Positions 26,155 to 34,704 are shown, numbered from the stretch's first letter. The stretch is DNA of 64,000 bases from Arthrobacter sp. OY3WO11 (GCF_001641125.1 NZ_LWLP01000001.1:66079-130078); one strand, 5' to 3'. Program-made: numbers and translations. The notes: generated by a model not told the origin, from the letters alone.

Positions 26155-26214
26155 TTTGCTTTACTGATCCTAACTTTATCTTCAGTAGGTACGCGCCGAG
26201 CTACTTGTTAAGCG

Positions 26215-27333
26215 CTAGGAACCCCGTGGCGCGTTTGTATAGTTCGCACACAGCTGGAGGAATCTGGAGTTAGCCTCCGCCTCGCCGATGCTCACCCGTA
26301 CCCCTTCGCCGGGGAACGCCCGGACTGACAGCGCCTGGGCGCCCGCAAGTTCAGCAAATCCGGTACTGTGTTCGCCCAGGTCCAGCCACACGAAGTTTCC
26401 CTGCGCATCAGGAACAGCCCAGCCAAGGCTCCGCAGCCCGGCCGTGACACGCTCGCGTTCGTCCACCAGGCTTTGTACCCTTTCTACAACCTGGGAGTAG
26501 TTCTGCAGCGAAACAATCGCGGCCTTCTCGGCAATCTGGGAAACGGCAAAGGGTGTGGCTGCAACCCTGAGGTGCTGCGTCAGCGCAGGGTTGGACACAC
26601 TGTAGCCAACCCTGAGCCCTGCCAGACCGTGTGCCTTCGAGAACGTCCGCAGCACCACCACGTTGGGATATCTGCGGTACAGGGCAATGCCGTCCACGGC
26701 ACCTTCAGCCCTGACGAATTCCTGGTAGGCCTCATCGATCACCACCACCACGTGGGGTGGGACGCGCCTCATGAAATCCTCTGTTTCGGCGGTGCCCAGG
26801 ACGGGTCCGGTGGGATTGTTGGGCGTGCACAGGAGGACCATTTTGGTCCGGGCGGTTATGGCTGCCGCCATGGCCTCGAGGTCATGCCTGCCGTCGGCAG
26901 TGACGGAAACGCGCACGCTTTCGGCTCCGGAGAGTCCCACGCTTATGGGATACGCCTCGAAGGAGCGCCAGGCGTAGACCACTTCGTCCGGCGTCCCGTC
27001 GTCGTTCCGTCCGGCAAACGTGGCCAGCAACTGGTTCAGTGCGCCCAGGCTGCCCGCACCGGTGACAATGTCCTCGGCAGGCACGCCCAGGAAGCCGGAC
27101 AACTCCGCACGCAGCCTGCTGCTGAGCGGATCGGGGTAGCGGTTGAAGTCTGTCTGGTGCGCTATGGCTTCAAGGACGGCGGGAAGCGGCGGCAGCGGAT
27201 TTTCATTGGAGGACAGCTTGTAGCTGGCCAGCCCGTCGACGGCGGCGGGTGGCTTCCCAGCGGCATAGCGGGGCAGGCCGGCCACCACGGGACGGGGCTG
27301 GACACCACCCCTGAGGGTCTCAGAAGACGTCAT
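26215..27333 (-). CDS. Histidinol-phosphate/aromatic-type aminotransferase (class I/II)
   Basis: A 372-residue PLP aminotransferase of the HisC/aromatic (Pat) group. Visible: KLSSNENPLPP, GAGSLGALNQLL, CTPNNPTGP, the cofactor region VVVIDEAYQEF, the PLP lysine in RTFSKAHGLAGLRVGY and the C-terminal Arg in GVRVSIGEAE. ATG 27333 chosen; an in-frame GTG 21 bp upstream also exists, and both sit at or inside a 15-bp hairpin. It lies between the pectin operon and the dehydrogenase operon on the same strand. Supplying 2-oxoacids to the dehydrogenase is plausible but inferred. Confidence 0.88.
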   Translation of the reverse strand: MTSSETLRGGVQPRPVVAGLPRYAAGKPPAAVDGLASYKLSSNENPLPPLPAVLEAIAHQTDFNRYPDPLSSRLRAELSGFLGVPAEDIVTGAGSLGALNQLLATFAGRNDDGTPDEVVYAWRSFEAYPISVGLSGAESVRVSVTADGRHDLEAMAAAITARTKMVLLCTPNNPTGPVLGTAETEDFMRRVPPHVVVVIDEAYQEFVRAEGAVDGIALYRRYPNVVVLRTFSKAHGLAGLRVGYSVSNPALTQHLRVAATPFAVSQIAEKAAIVSLQNYSQVVERVQSLVDERERVTAGLRSLGWAVPDAQGNFVWLDLGEHSTGFAELAGAQALSVRAFPGEGVRVSIGEAEANSRFLQLCANYTNAPRGS

Positions 27334-27337
27334 GCAG

Positions 27338-27378
27338 ACCAGCCTACTTCCCACGCTGCAGGAGGGAAGCAGGCTGGT
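27338..27378 (-). terminator. Hairpin between the pectin operon and the aminotransferase
   Basis: 15-nt arms 27338-27352 and 27364-27378 pair at 14 of 15 positions with an 11-nt loop. It begins 15 bp after the pectinesterase stop and ends 5 bp before the aminotransferase ATG, so it can terminate the pectin transcript and would also mask the aminotransferase ribosome site on a readthrough transcript. Confidence 0.55.
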
Positions 27379-27392
27379 CGCACGCTGTTGGC

Positions 27393-29282
27393 CTAGGTGC
27401 CGGACGCTGGTGCGGTGCTGTCCGCCCTGGTGCCTGCCAGCTGCGGCGCCCAGCCATCTGCGCCGCGCAGGTAAGCCTCCAGCGTGTACTCACCGGCCAG
27501 AGCCGGGTCGAGCTGGGGCCGGGTGGGAGTGACCCGGGATCCCGGCCCGTTGTTGTTGAGTTCATGGAAGCGCGCTTCCCGCCAGGAGAACCCGCTCATG
27601 TCCGTCCATGGCGCGCCGGAAATGTGGGCACCCAGCCAGGAGTCCCTGATGAGCACCTGGGCAATCGCCTCCACGTCGCCGCCCGGGTGCCAGGGGCGGC
27701 CCAGATGGACCGTGCCGGCCGCGGCATCCGAGACGAACCGGCAGCCGGTGAACAGGTAGCCGTGCTTGATCTGGATGTTGAGGCTGCCGGCTGACACGTA
27801 GCCGTTGTTGCTTTCAGACCCCCGGTCCAAGGACCGGATCTCGCAGCCGGAAAACACCGCTGTTCCACGGCCAAAGACGAAATCCACATCCCCTTCCACG
27901 TAGCAGTCGCTGAAGAAGAACCGTGACTGCACGCCCCGGGAGGGTGAATCAACCAGCAGGGTGTCCTGGTTTCCCAGGCACCGGACATTGCGCAGGACAG
28001 CACGGTCTCCTGTCAGGAAGAGCGCCACCGCCTGCCGGTTCTTCATCTCATGGTTGGCGGCTTCGTCGAAGTCGTTGCTGAATGTGAGGTTCGCCGCCGT
28101 GAAGTCCGGACCGTCAATCCGCACACTGGCGCTTCCGCCCGTGCCATAAGGTCCGGTGCCGTCGGGTTTCGGAGTGCCGGAGGCGTTGTTGTAGACCAGC
28201 ACAACATCCTCCGCCCTCTCCCCCAGACCGATGAACGAGATCCTGGGCTTGTTGGCCGGCACTCTGATGAGTTCCCGGTAGGTTCCGGGAGCGATGCGTA
28301 TCTGGGTGCGGCGGGTGCTTCCGGCTGGTACGGCGTCCACGGCCGCCTGCACCGTCCGGAATGCGGATCCTGCCCCGACCTCCAGGACCACGGGCTTGTC
28401 GACTGGACGTTCGCTGGGCCAGTGGATTCCGCCCAGGGGGTCCAGTTGGGCATCAACGTACTGGAAGTATCCCGGCGGGACTGCCTGCTGCGCCTGCAGC
28501 TCCGAGGCCACCAGCCGGGCCACGGCAAGGGCGCCTTCCGCCTGGAAGTGGGTGTTATCCGCCACGCCCTCCGGGTATTGCGGATATTGGCCGGGTGACG
28601 CGTAGAGGAAGTGCGACTTTGTCCCTTCTGCGCCGAGCTTCTGCCACAGGTCCTTGGAGGAGGCGGTGAGATCCACAAGGGGCGTCCCCGTCGCGGCGGC
28701 AAGTTCCCGAACAGCCTGGGGGTAGGCGCCGTGCGAATCCTGGGCAACGCCGAGGGCGCTGAACCGGCGGCGTTCCACAGGCGTGACCAGCACGGCCTTC
28801 GCACCGCGGGCCCTGGCACTGTCGAGGTACTTCTGCAGGTATTCCTTGAACGTGGTCTGGGGGTCGGTACCCCTGGCCGGGTCCTGGACTTTTTCGTCAT
28901 TGTGCCCGAAGGAGATCAGCAGGTAATCCCCCGGCTGGAGCATGGCCGCGACCTCATCGAGGAGGCCGGCGTCGGCGAAACTCTTTGACGAAGCCCCGGA
29001 CCACGCGTAGTCGAACACCCCTGCCTGCGGCCCCAGCAGCAGGGGGAGCGCCTGGCCCCAGCCTGCGCGGGGCCGTTCCGACTGCTGGTAGGCGGACGAG
29101 GTTGAGTCCCCCACCACGAATATCACCGGGTGGGTCCGGCCCTGAGTGGGCGCGTTGACGGGGCGGACGGCGGCCTGCGAGCGCGCAGCGCCTGGTCCGG
29201 AGAGTCCCGCCGCGGCGGTTGCTGCTCCTGCTGCAACAGCAGCCAGGATGGAACGGCGGCTGGGTTTAAGGCGGCGCATCAT
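27393..29282 (-). CDS. Two-domain pectin esterase: SGNH acetylesterase-like domain fused to pectin methylesterase
   Basis: A 629-residue exported enzyme. N-terminus RRLKPSRRSILAAVAAGAATAAAGL is a probable Tat signal. Residues about 50-270 are an SGNH hydrolase like rhamnogalacturonan acetylesterase: GDST (Ser60), SFGHNDEK and the C-terminal DNTHF triad block. Residues about 295-610 form a CE8 pectin methylesterase beta-helix with GNQDTLLVDS, the catalytic DVDFVFGRG and HLGRPWHPGG. The two activities remove acetyl and methyl groups so the adjacent pectate lyase can cut. ATG overlaps the pectate lyase stop (ATGA). Confidence 0.92.
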   Translation of the reverse strand: MMRRLKPSRRSILAAVAAGAATAAAGLSGPGAARSQAAVRPVNAPTQGRTHPVIFVVGDSTSSAYQQSERPRAGWGQALPLLLGPQAGVFDYAWSGASSKSFADAGLLDEVAAMLQPGDYLLISFGHNDEKVQDPARGTDPQTTFKEYLQKYLDSARARGAKAVLVTPVERRRFSALGVAQDSHGAYPQAVRELAAATGTPLVDLTASSKDLWQKLGAEGTKSHFLYASPGQYPQYPEGVADNTHFQAEGALAVARLVASELQAQQAVPPGYFQYVDAQLDPLGGIHWPSERPVDKPVVLEVGAGSAFRTVQAAVDAVPAGSTRRTQIRIAPGTYRELIRVPANKPRISFIGLGERAEDVVLVYNNASGTPKPDGTGPYGTGGSASVRIDGPDFTAANLTFSNDFDEAANHEMKNRQAVALFLTGDRAVLRNVRCLGNQDTLLVDSPSRGVQSRFFFSDCYVEGDVDFVFGRGTAVFSGCEIRSLDRGSESNNGYVSAGSLNIQIKHGYLFTGCRFVSDAAAGTVHLGRPWHPGGDVEAIAQVLIRDSWLGAHISGAPWTDMSGFSWREARFHELNNNGPGSRVTPTRPQLDPALAGEYTLEAYLRGADGWAPQLAGTRADSTAPASGT

Positions 29283-30652
29283 TTGGCCTCCCCTGCGGTA
29301 AAGACGGGCCCGACGGCGTCCGCGAGGAGGGCGGGAACGGCCTCAGCGGCGTTCACATGGGTCCGCAGTGCCGGTGTCCAGCTGTCGTCAGCGCCCAGCT
29401 GCCGGTCCGCCGGAGCTTCCGCGTTGTAGGCTGCCCGGAGATCGACGATTTTGCCGTTGACAGCATTTCCGGTGGTGGCGATGACCTTTCCCTTGAAATA
29501 TGCGATGAGCGAGGCGGCGGGGGTATCCGCAGGAATCGTGAAGGCGTTGGCCTCGGCGTAGAGGTGCGATTCCACACCTGCACCGAAGGTGTATCCGTAG
29601 GGGACCCCGGAGTCCGCGGAGGTCTTGAAGTGGTTGTTATAGACGTCAACCTGGCCGTACCGGACCCGGGGTGCGCGTTGGCCTACGTTCTCGAACACGT
29701 TGTGGTGGATCGTTACGCGCAGCTTTCCCACATCTCCCCTGCTGGTGGAGTCCGTGGATCCGATGAGCAGGAGCTTGTCGTGGTCCGAGAACCGGTTGTA
29801 GGACATGGTGACGAGGTCCGAGCCGTTGGTGACGTCGACCGCTCCGTCGTGGACCTGGTAGGGCCGGCCAAAGTAGGTGGGCTGGGCGCTGTCCAGGTTG
29901 GGGGCGTCGGTGAAGTGGGAATGGTCAACCCAGACGCGGGTGGAACCGTTGATGATCTGCAGCAGGTCATACTCGCTGTTCCAGTTGCCGGTGGCGCCGT
30001 CGGTGGGATCCCAAGCCGGGAAGCAGTCTGCGGCATCGCGCACGGTAAGGTTCCGGAAAATCACGTTTTCGGCGCGGTTGATCCGCAGTGCTGCACCCGT
30101 GATGCTGCTGTCCGGGCCTGCGCCCACGATGGTGGTGTTGCTCGGGATGTCCCAGCGGATGGTGGCAGCCTGTTGTGCCGCTGCTGCGCGCCGCGCAGTT
30201 TCCTGGGCACCCTCTGGTTCCCTGGTTGTTCCGTACCGGGCGGGATCGAAGTCGTAGAGGTACTGCGCAAGGGAGTAGCCGGTGCCACTGGCATAGTCTT
30301 CGCAGCTGAGCGGAGAGCCGCTCGCGTCCATGTTGGCCGCGATATCCCCGTGGACCCGGATGATCTTGGGGTCTGTACCGCCGCTGGCAAGAGTAGCCAG
30401 GAGTTCGTTCTTGCTGGAAACGTCGTACACGCGGTCAGCGCCGGCGGCGGACCCGCCTGTGGTGCCGGCACCAGCCGCCGCCCAGCCGTCGTTTTCAGGC
30501 AGTACCTGGCGTTCAAGCGGCTGCCGGGCCGTCTGGGCTGTTGGGTCCGCCTGCGGCGCGGGCGTTGCGAACGCGGGGACGGGTGCTGCGAGCAGTGAAA
30601 CGGCAATGGCCGCCACCACAGACACGGGTGGTAGGAGCTTCTTGTGACGCAT
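29279..30652 (-). CDS. Secreted pectate lyase, polysaccharide lyase family 1
   Basis: A 457-residue exported enzyme that cleaves de-esterified polygalacturonate by beta-elimination. Sec signal: MRHKKLLPPVSVVAAIAVSLLAAPVPAFA. PL1 motifs: NTTIVGAGPDSSITGA, VWVDHSHF (the WVDH family signature) and RAPRVRYGQVDVYNNHF containing the catalytic-type Arg region. ATG 30652 follows GGAGGAAGAG; upstream residues in the longer reading fall in the promoter. First gene of a two-gene pectin operon with the esterase. A LacI-type dyad lies in its promoter. Confidence 0.93.
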   Translation of the reverse strand: MRHKKLLPPVSVVAAIAVSLLAAPVPAFATPAPQADPTAQTARQPLERQVLPENDGWAAAGAGTTGGSAAGADRVYDVSSKNELLATLASGGTDPKIIRVHGDIAANMDASGSPLSCEDYASGTGYSLAQYLYDFDPARYGTTREPEGAQETARRAAAAQQAATIRWDIPSNTTIVGAGPDSSITGAALRINRAENVIFRNLTVRDAADCFPAWDPTDGATGNWNSEYDLLQIINGSTRVWVDHSHFTDAPNLDSAQPTYFGRPYQVHDGAVDVTNGSDLVTMSYNRFSDHDKLLLIGSTDSTSRGDVGKLRVTIHHNVFENVGQRAPRVRYGQVDVYNNHFKTSADSGVPYGYTFGAGVESHLYAEANAFTIPADTPAASLIAYFKGKVIATTGNAVNGKIVDLRAAYNAEAPADRQLGADDSWTPALRTHVNAAEAVPALLADAVGPVFTAGEAK

Positions 30653-30720
30653 GATCTCTCTTCCTCCATTGGAATGAACCACGCTTCGGCGCAGGCGACG
30701 GCCTGCACGTCGGAAAGCGA

Positions 30721-30757
30721 TTTCTCTACTATGAGAAACCGTTTTCTGATTGTCAAG
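30721..30757 (-). promoter_or_regulatory. Pectate lyase promoter with LacI-type operator
   Basis: On the minus strand, TTGACA (30751-30756) and CATAGT (about 30728-30733) are 17 bp apart. Between them is the near-perfect 14-bp dyad AGAAAACGGTTTCT (30734-30747) with a central CG, the form of LacI/CcpA-family operators. A second dyad TTTCTC-N6-GAGAAA (30721-30738) overlaps the -10. Repression lifted by pectin products is the likely logic. Confidence 0.65.
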
Positions 30758-30899
30758 GCTTAAGTCGAGACTTGACAAGATTCATTGCCCGCATGTCATA
30801 CCGCCAAGGTAAACGTGTGACATCCGCCGAAAGCGGCAGCCTGCGCCGGGCCGGCTGCCCAAGGGAACCGTCTCCTGCACCTATCTCACAGGCAGGTGT

Positions 30900-30921
30900 G
30901 AAAGCATGGGCGCATGCTTTC
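30900..30921 (+). promoter_or_regulatory. Hairpin enclosing the start codon of the holin-like gene
   Basis: Perfect 9-bp repeat GAAAGCATG / CATGCTTTC with a GGCG loop. The ATG used by the gene (30914) lies in the second arm, and the nearest ribosome-site-like AGG is 17 bp upstream, so initiation may be structurally gated. Confidence 0.5.
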
Positions 30922-31339
30922 TTTCATTGGCCGGGTCCTCATCAACGGGTTGGCGCTGTGGATTGCAAGCTGGATCCTTCCCGGGCTGGAAATCTCCACC
31001 TCGGCAACAACAGACGCGGTAGCCCAGACGGGTGTCTCGCAGGGAACGGACGTGGCCGGAACGGCTTTGGCGTATGTATTTATCGGCCTGATTTTTGGTT
31101 TGGTGAATGCCTTCATCCGCCCGCTGGTGAGCTTCCTGTCCCTTCCGATCACCATCCTCACGCTGGGCCTCTTCACCATCGTCATCAGTGCCGCCATGCT
31201 GTACCTGACCTCCTGGATCAGCAGTTTCACGCCGGTGCACTTCACCATCGATTCGTTCTTCTGGACGGCCGTGTTCGCTGCCATCATCATCACCCTGATC
31301 TCGCTTGTGGCCGGCCGGATTACCGGAGTCCGCCGCTAG
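30914..31339 (+). CDS. Phage-holin-family four-helix membrane protein
   Basis: A 141-residue integral membrane protein of the mycobacterial 4-TMS holin superfamily type. Helices: VLINGLALWIASWILPGL, AYVFIGLIFGLVNAFI, ITILTLGLFTIVISAAML, and TAVFAAIIITLISLVAG. The family motif RPLVSFLSLPITILTLGL is present. Despite the name, chromosomal copies are not known lysis proteins and no prophage genes surround it. An in-frame TGA at 30899 limits the start to 30914; this ATG lies in a hairpin. Divergent from the pectin operon and convergent with the hydrolase gene. Confidence 0.85.
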   Translation: MLSFIGRVLINGLALWIASWILPGLEISTSATTDAVAQTGVSQGTDVAGTALAYVFIGLIFGLVNAFIRPLVSFLSLPITILTLGLFTIVISAAMLYLTSWISSFTPVHFTIDSFFWTAVFAAIIITLISLVAGRITGVRR

Positions 31340-31362
31340 CTGTACTCAGCTGGCAGGCAGGC

Positions 31363-32709
31363 CTACCGCCCGCCATGTCCGCGCTCCTGCCTGTGGGGAT
31401 CAGCGGCTGGGAGATGAGGGGCGGCGGTCTTCGCCCTCGACAGGGAAAACCGCGTGGCTTTCGCGGTGCCGCCGACGCCCAGGATGGCGCCCAGCGCCGC
31501 AGTGGATTGCACCAGCGAGGGGTCGCTGCTTGCTGCAACCAGCCGGGCACCGTGTTGGTAACTGTGTAGCTGGTGGCCAGGGCCAATGCCTACGTCCTCC
31601 CCTGTCTGAACGTACAAGTCATTGGTCATGGTGACCGTGACTTGGTTTCTGGTGTCCCGGTTGGGTGCGCCATCGGCCCCGGGGACCCAGTCCGTCCGGT
31701 GCTCCAGGTGGAGGCTGGTGACGTCCGGCTTCGACGCGATGTGGGCAACGGGCGAGCCCGCGGTCAAAACGTACTGCAAGTTGTACTCACTAATGAAGTC
31801 CTCGCTTGCTGCCAAGTTCATGGCGTGGATACCTCCTTGGCTGTAACCAACTCCCACCACGGGATCGCCCCTTCTGGCGCCGGCCGCTTGAAGCGCGTCC
31901 CGGACTGCCTTGTTGACGCTTTCTGAGTTGTCTCCTACGCCTTCGACTATTCCGCTCAGGTCAAAGGGATTTGTGCCCCCCGGTGGGGCGTGCAGTTGGG
32001 TTCCAGGAATCACCACCACGTAGGCCCTACGTCCGCCGTTATCGACTTCGATAACTCCGATATATCCGGTGCCGCGTTCATCAATGACCCGGACACGTTC
32101 CAGCAGGCCCGACGGGGAAGGATCCAGGACAATCGGAACACTCTCTTCCTTCGTGACTTCCACCGGGCGAGGCCTTATCGCTGGAATCACGACGTCCGCC
32201 AGGGTCTTGAGGAGGGGAGAGACGAACGCGGCATTGCCGAGGATGTTCTCGGCGGCGCTGCGGTTGAGAAACCCTGTCCTCCAGAAATCCGCATGGCGGT
32301 CCAGCTCACCTGCGGTGTCCGGAATTCCGAGGGCGCGCGCAGTCGCTGCCCACGCCTCCGCCACCTCGTACTCCTGCCTGCATGCCCGGACCTGGCTGCT
32401 GATGTGCTGGAGTTCGGTCCGCACGGCCTGGAGGCTCCGCCCTGACTCGCCCACCGCGCTCATGGCCATGGTCCCGGTCCACCGGGGCAGGTCCTGGAAC
32501 GGAATGAGCTCTTCCCAGATGCGGCGGGCCTCGGCCTCGATCCCGGCAAGCTTTCCCGCCAGGGCATCCACTTTTTCCGCACCGGCGGCAAGCTCCTCCA
32601 GCTGGAAGCTGATGCCGCCCACACCGCCCCGGATTTCGAGGGGACCGTCCTGCGCCGGGCCGGTGAGCCGAATGGGGCCGCCGGCGCCGGACGGCGTGGC
32701 CTCGGCCAT
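31363..32709 (-). CDS. WXG-like N-terminal domain fused to alpha/beta hydrolase (lipase-like)
   Basis: A 448-residue protein without a signal peptide. Residues about 35-130 are helical with an RWTGTMAMS turn, resembling WXG100/LXG modules. Residues about 205-400 are a lipase-like alpha/beta domain: VVIPGTQ, nucleophile GYSQGG (Ser290), candidate acid in HRTDWVPG (Asp340) and a later His in PGHQLHSYQHG, close to the layout of PE-PPE-type and class-3 lipases. Its start immediately follows the stop of the 100-residue WXG-like gene. Export by a type VII system would explain the lack of a signal; none is seen here. Confidence 0.75.
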   Translation of the reverse strand: MAEATPSGAGGPIRLTGPAQDGPLEIRGGVGGISFQLEELAAGAEKVDALAGKLAGIEAEARRIWEELIPFQDLPRWTGTMAMSAVGESGRSLQAVRTELQHISSQVRACRQEYEVAEAWAATARALGIPDTAGELDRHADFWRTGFLNRSAAENILGNAAFVSPLLKTLADVVIPAIRPRPVEVTKEESVPIVLDPSPSGLLERVRVIDERGTGYIGVIEVDNGGRRAYVVVIPGTQLHAPPGGTNPFDLSGIVEGVGDNSESVNKAVRDALQAAGARRGDPVVGVGYSQGGIHAMNLAASEDFISEYNLQYVLTAGSPVAHIASKPDVTSLHLEHRTDWVPGADGAPNRDTRNQVTVTMTNDLYVQTGEDVGIGPGHQLHSYQHGARLVAASSDPSLVQSTAALGAILGVGGTAKATRFSLSRAKTAAPHLPAADPHRQERGHGGR

Positions 32710-33012
32710 CTAGAACCTGCCGCCGTAGGAGCATCCGGCAACCAGGGTCTCCCGGCTGTGCCGTTCCACGGCAGCCCTGGCTTCCCTCAATGATTCGAGG
32801 GAGCGCCGCAGGGACGCCGCCTGCAGAGCCACGGTGTCCCGGTAGGCCCGCCCTGCCGGCGACTCCCACTGCAGCAGCTGGATGTCCCTGAATCCTGCAA
32901 GCACCTCCTCTCCCCGAACCACGCAGGCCGCCACGCGGGCAGCCAACTGGTCCACCTGGGCAACACGGTGCAAGTTGGCCCGCAGGTCCGCCCCTGCCGG
33001 CTCACTGCTCAC
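32710..33012 (-). CDS. WXG100-like small helical protein
   Basis: A 100-residue, mostly helical protein with a central turn QWESPAGRAYRD, the W-x-S-P-A form seen in actinobacterial WXG100-superfamily proteins; helices flank it on both sides. GTG start at 33012 with GGGAGG directly before it. It is immediately upstream of the WXG/hydrolase gene with no gap, so the two proteins likely act or travel as a pair, as EsxA/EsxB-type helical partners do. The assignment rests on size, turn motif and context. Confidence 0.65.
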   Translation of the reverse strand: MSSEPAGADLRANLHRVAQVDQLAARVAACVVRGEEVLAGFRDIQLLQWESPAGRAYRDTVALQAASLRRSLESLREARAAVERHSRETLVAGCSYGGRF

Positions 33013-33134
33013 CCTCCCACCCCACGGACGCCCTGCACCGCCACCACAAGTCCCGTTCCCATCCCGCAGCTGCCCCTTCCATGCCGCCCCCTCTTCCTTA
33101 CCCCGACGCTACGAAAGAACTTCCCCGGGCTGTA

Positions 33135-33193
33135 GGGCCGCCGTCGGCTATGTGGACAAGTAACGTGGAGGGCCGCCGCTTAAGGGGCCGCCG
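33135..33193. repeat. Three direct copies of GGGCCGCCG
   Basis: The nonamer occurs at 33135-33143, 33170-33178 and 33185-33193, in the divergent region between the WXG-like gene and purB. Could be a regulator-binding array or chance in GC-rich DNA. Confidence 0.3.
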
Positions 33194-33215
33194 GAGTTCG
33201 TGAAAGAATCAGCAC

Positions 33216-34658
33216 ATGCCTGAAACTGCCGCCACAGCTGACACCCGTACGCCCTCAGGACGCCTGGCCCTTGCCGCGTCCCCGGAAAAGATCGCGCTCG
33301 GCCCGCTGGACGGCCGCTACCAGTCAGCTGTCGCGCCCCTGGTGGACTACCTCTCCGAAGCGGCTCTCAACCGTGACCGCGTGGCTGTGGAAGTTGAATG
33401 GTTGATCCACCTCACCAGCAACAACGTCCTTCCGGGGGCGGGGCCGCTGAACGCCGCGCAGCAGGACCAGCTGCGGGCCATCGTCACCGAGTTCGACGCC
33501 TCATCCGTCACTGAGCTCGCCGACATCGAAGCCGTCACGGTCCACGACGTCAAGGCCGTGGAGTACTACATCGGCCGCCGCCTGCCGGCCATCGGCATTG
33601 AAAACCTGACCGCCATGGTCCACTTCGGCTGCACCTCCGAGGACATCAACAACCTCTCGTACGCGCTGGGCGTCAAGGGCGCTGTGGAGGACGTGTGGCT
33701 GCCGGCCGCCCGCTCGCTGGTAGCCCAGATCGGCGCAATGGCCGAGGACAACCGCGCGGTCCCCATGCTGTCCCGCACCCACGGCCAGCCCGCCACGCCC
33801 ACCACGCTGGGCAAGGAACTCGCGGTCATCGCGCACCGGCTCAACCGCCAGCTGGACCGGATCGCCCGCACTGAGTACCTCGGCAAGATCAACGGCGCCA
33901 CCGGCACCTACGCCGCCCACGTGGCGTCCGTTCCGGGCGCTGACTGGCAGGAGGTGTCCAAGTCTTTCGTGGAGGGGCTGGGGCTGACCTGGAACCCGCT
34001 CACCACCCAGATCGAGAGCCACGACTGGCAGGCAGAGCTTTACGCCGACGTCGCCCGCTTCAACCGGATCCTGCACAACGTCTGCACGGACATCTGGAGC
34101 TACATCTCGATCGGCTACTTCGCACAGATCCCGGTTGCGGGCGCCACCGGCTCCTCCACCATGCCGCACAAGGTGAACCCGATCCGGTTCGAGAACGCCG
34201 AGGCCAACCTGGAGATTTCCTCGGGCCTGCTGGACGTCCTCGGCTCCACCTTGGTGACGTCCCGCTGGCAGCGCGACCTCACCGACTCCTCCAGCCAGCG
34301 CAACATCGGCGTGGCATTCGGCCACTCACTGCTGGCAATCTCCAACGTTGCCAAGGGCCTGGAGCGCCTGGACGTGGCTGAGGATGTGCTGGCCGGAGAC
34401 CTGGACACCAACTGGGAAGTCCTGGGTGAAGCCATCCAGATGGTCATGCGCGCAGAGGCGATTGCCGGCGTCGAAGGCATGGAAAACCCTTACGAGCGCC
34501 TCAAGGACCTCACCCGCGGCCAGCGGGTGGACGCGGCCCGGATGCACGAATTCGTGCAAAGCCTCGGCCTGTCAGCTGAAGCCGAAGCCCGGCTGCTGGC
34601 GCTGACGCCCGGCAAGTACACCGGCATCGCGGACCAGCTGGTGGACCACCTTAAGTAA
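33216..34658 (+). CDS. purB: Adenylosuccinate lyase
   Basis: Cytoplasmic enzyme acting twice in purine synthesis, releasing fumarate from SAICAR and from adenylosuccinate. The 480 residues match the longer PurB class. Visible: LDGRYQSAV at the N-terminus, MVHFGCTSEDINN, SRTHGQPATPTTLGKEL (His region) and the flexible signature loop GSSTMPHKVNPIRFENAEAN with the catalytic Ser. A fumarase-superfamily protein. Single gene, followed by a hairpin and a phosphatase gene. Confidence 0.96.
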   Translation: MPETAATADTRTPSGRLALAASPEKIALGPLDGRYQSAVAPLVDYLSEAALNRDRVAVEVEWLIHLTSNNVLPGAGPLNAAQQDQLRAIVTEFDASSVTELADIEAVTVHDVKAVEYYIGRRLPAIGIENLTAMVHFGCTSEDINNLSYALGVKGAVEDVWLPAARSLVAQIGAMAEDNRAVPMLSRTHGQPATPTTLGKELAVIAHRLNRQLDRIARTEYLGKINGATGTYAAHVASVPGADWQEVSKSFVEGLGLTWNPLTTQIESHDWQAELYADVARFNRILHNVCTDIWSYISIGYFAQIPVAGATGSSTMPHKVNPIRFENAEANLEISSGLLDVLGSTLVTSRWQRDLTDSSSQRNIGVAFGHSLLAISNVAKGLERLDVAEDVLAGDLDTNWEVLGEAIQMVMRAEAIAGVEGMENPYERLKDLTRGQRVDAARMHEFVQSLGLSAEAEARLLALTPGKYTGIADQLVDHLK

Positions 34659-34704
34659 CTCCCGCTGCAGTACCGCGGGCGGTACGGCAGTGAAGTACGA
34701 CGGC

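Noticed and set aside
30914..31339. Prophage or lysis cassette suggested by the holin-like protein
   Set aside because: No endolysin, capsid, integrase or att-like repeats nearby; this family is common as a chromosomal membrane protein.
30772..31569. 265-codon plus-strand frame across the holin-like gene
   Set aside because: It overlaps the holin-like gene in another frame, starts inside the pectin promoter and has low-complexity composition; the four-helix frame is clearly the real one.
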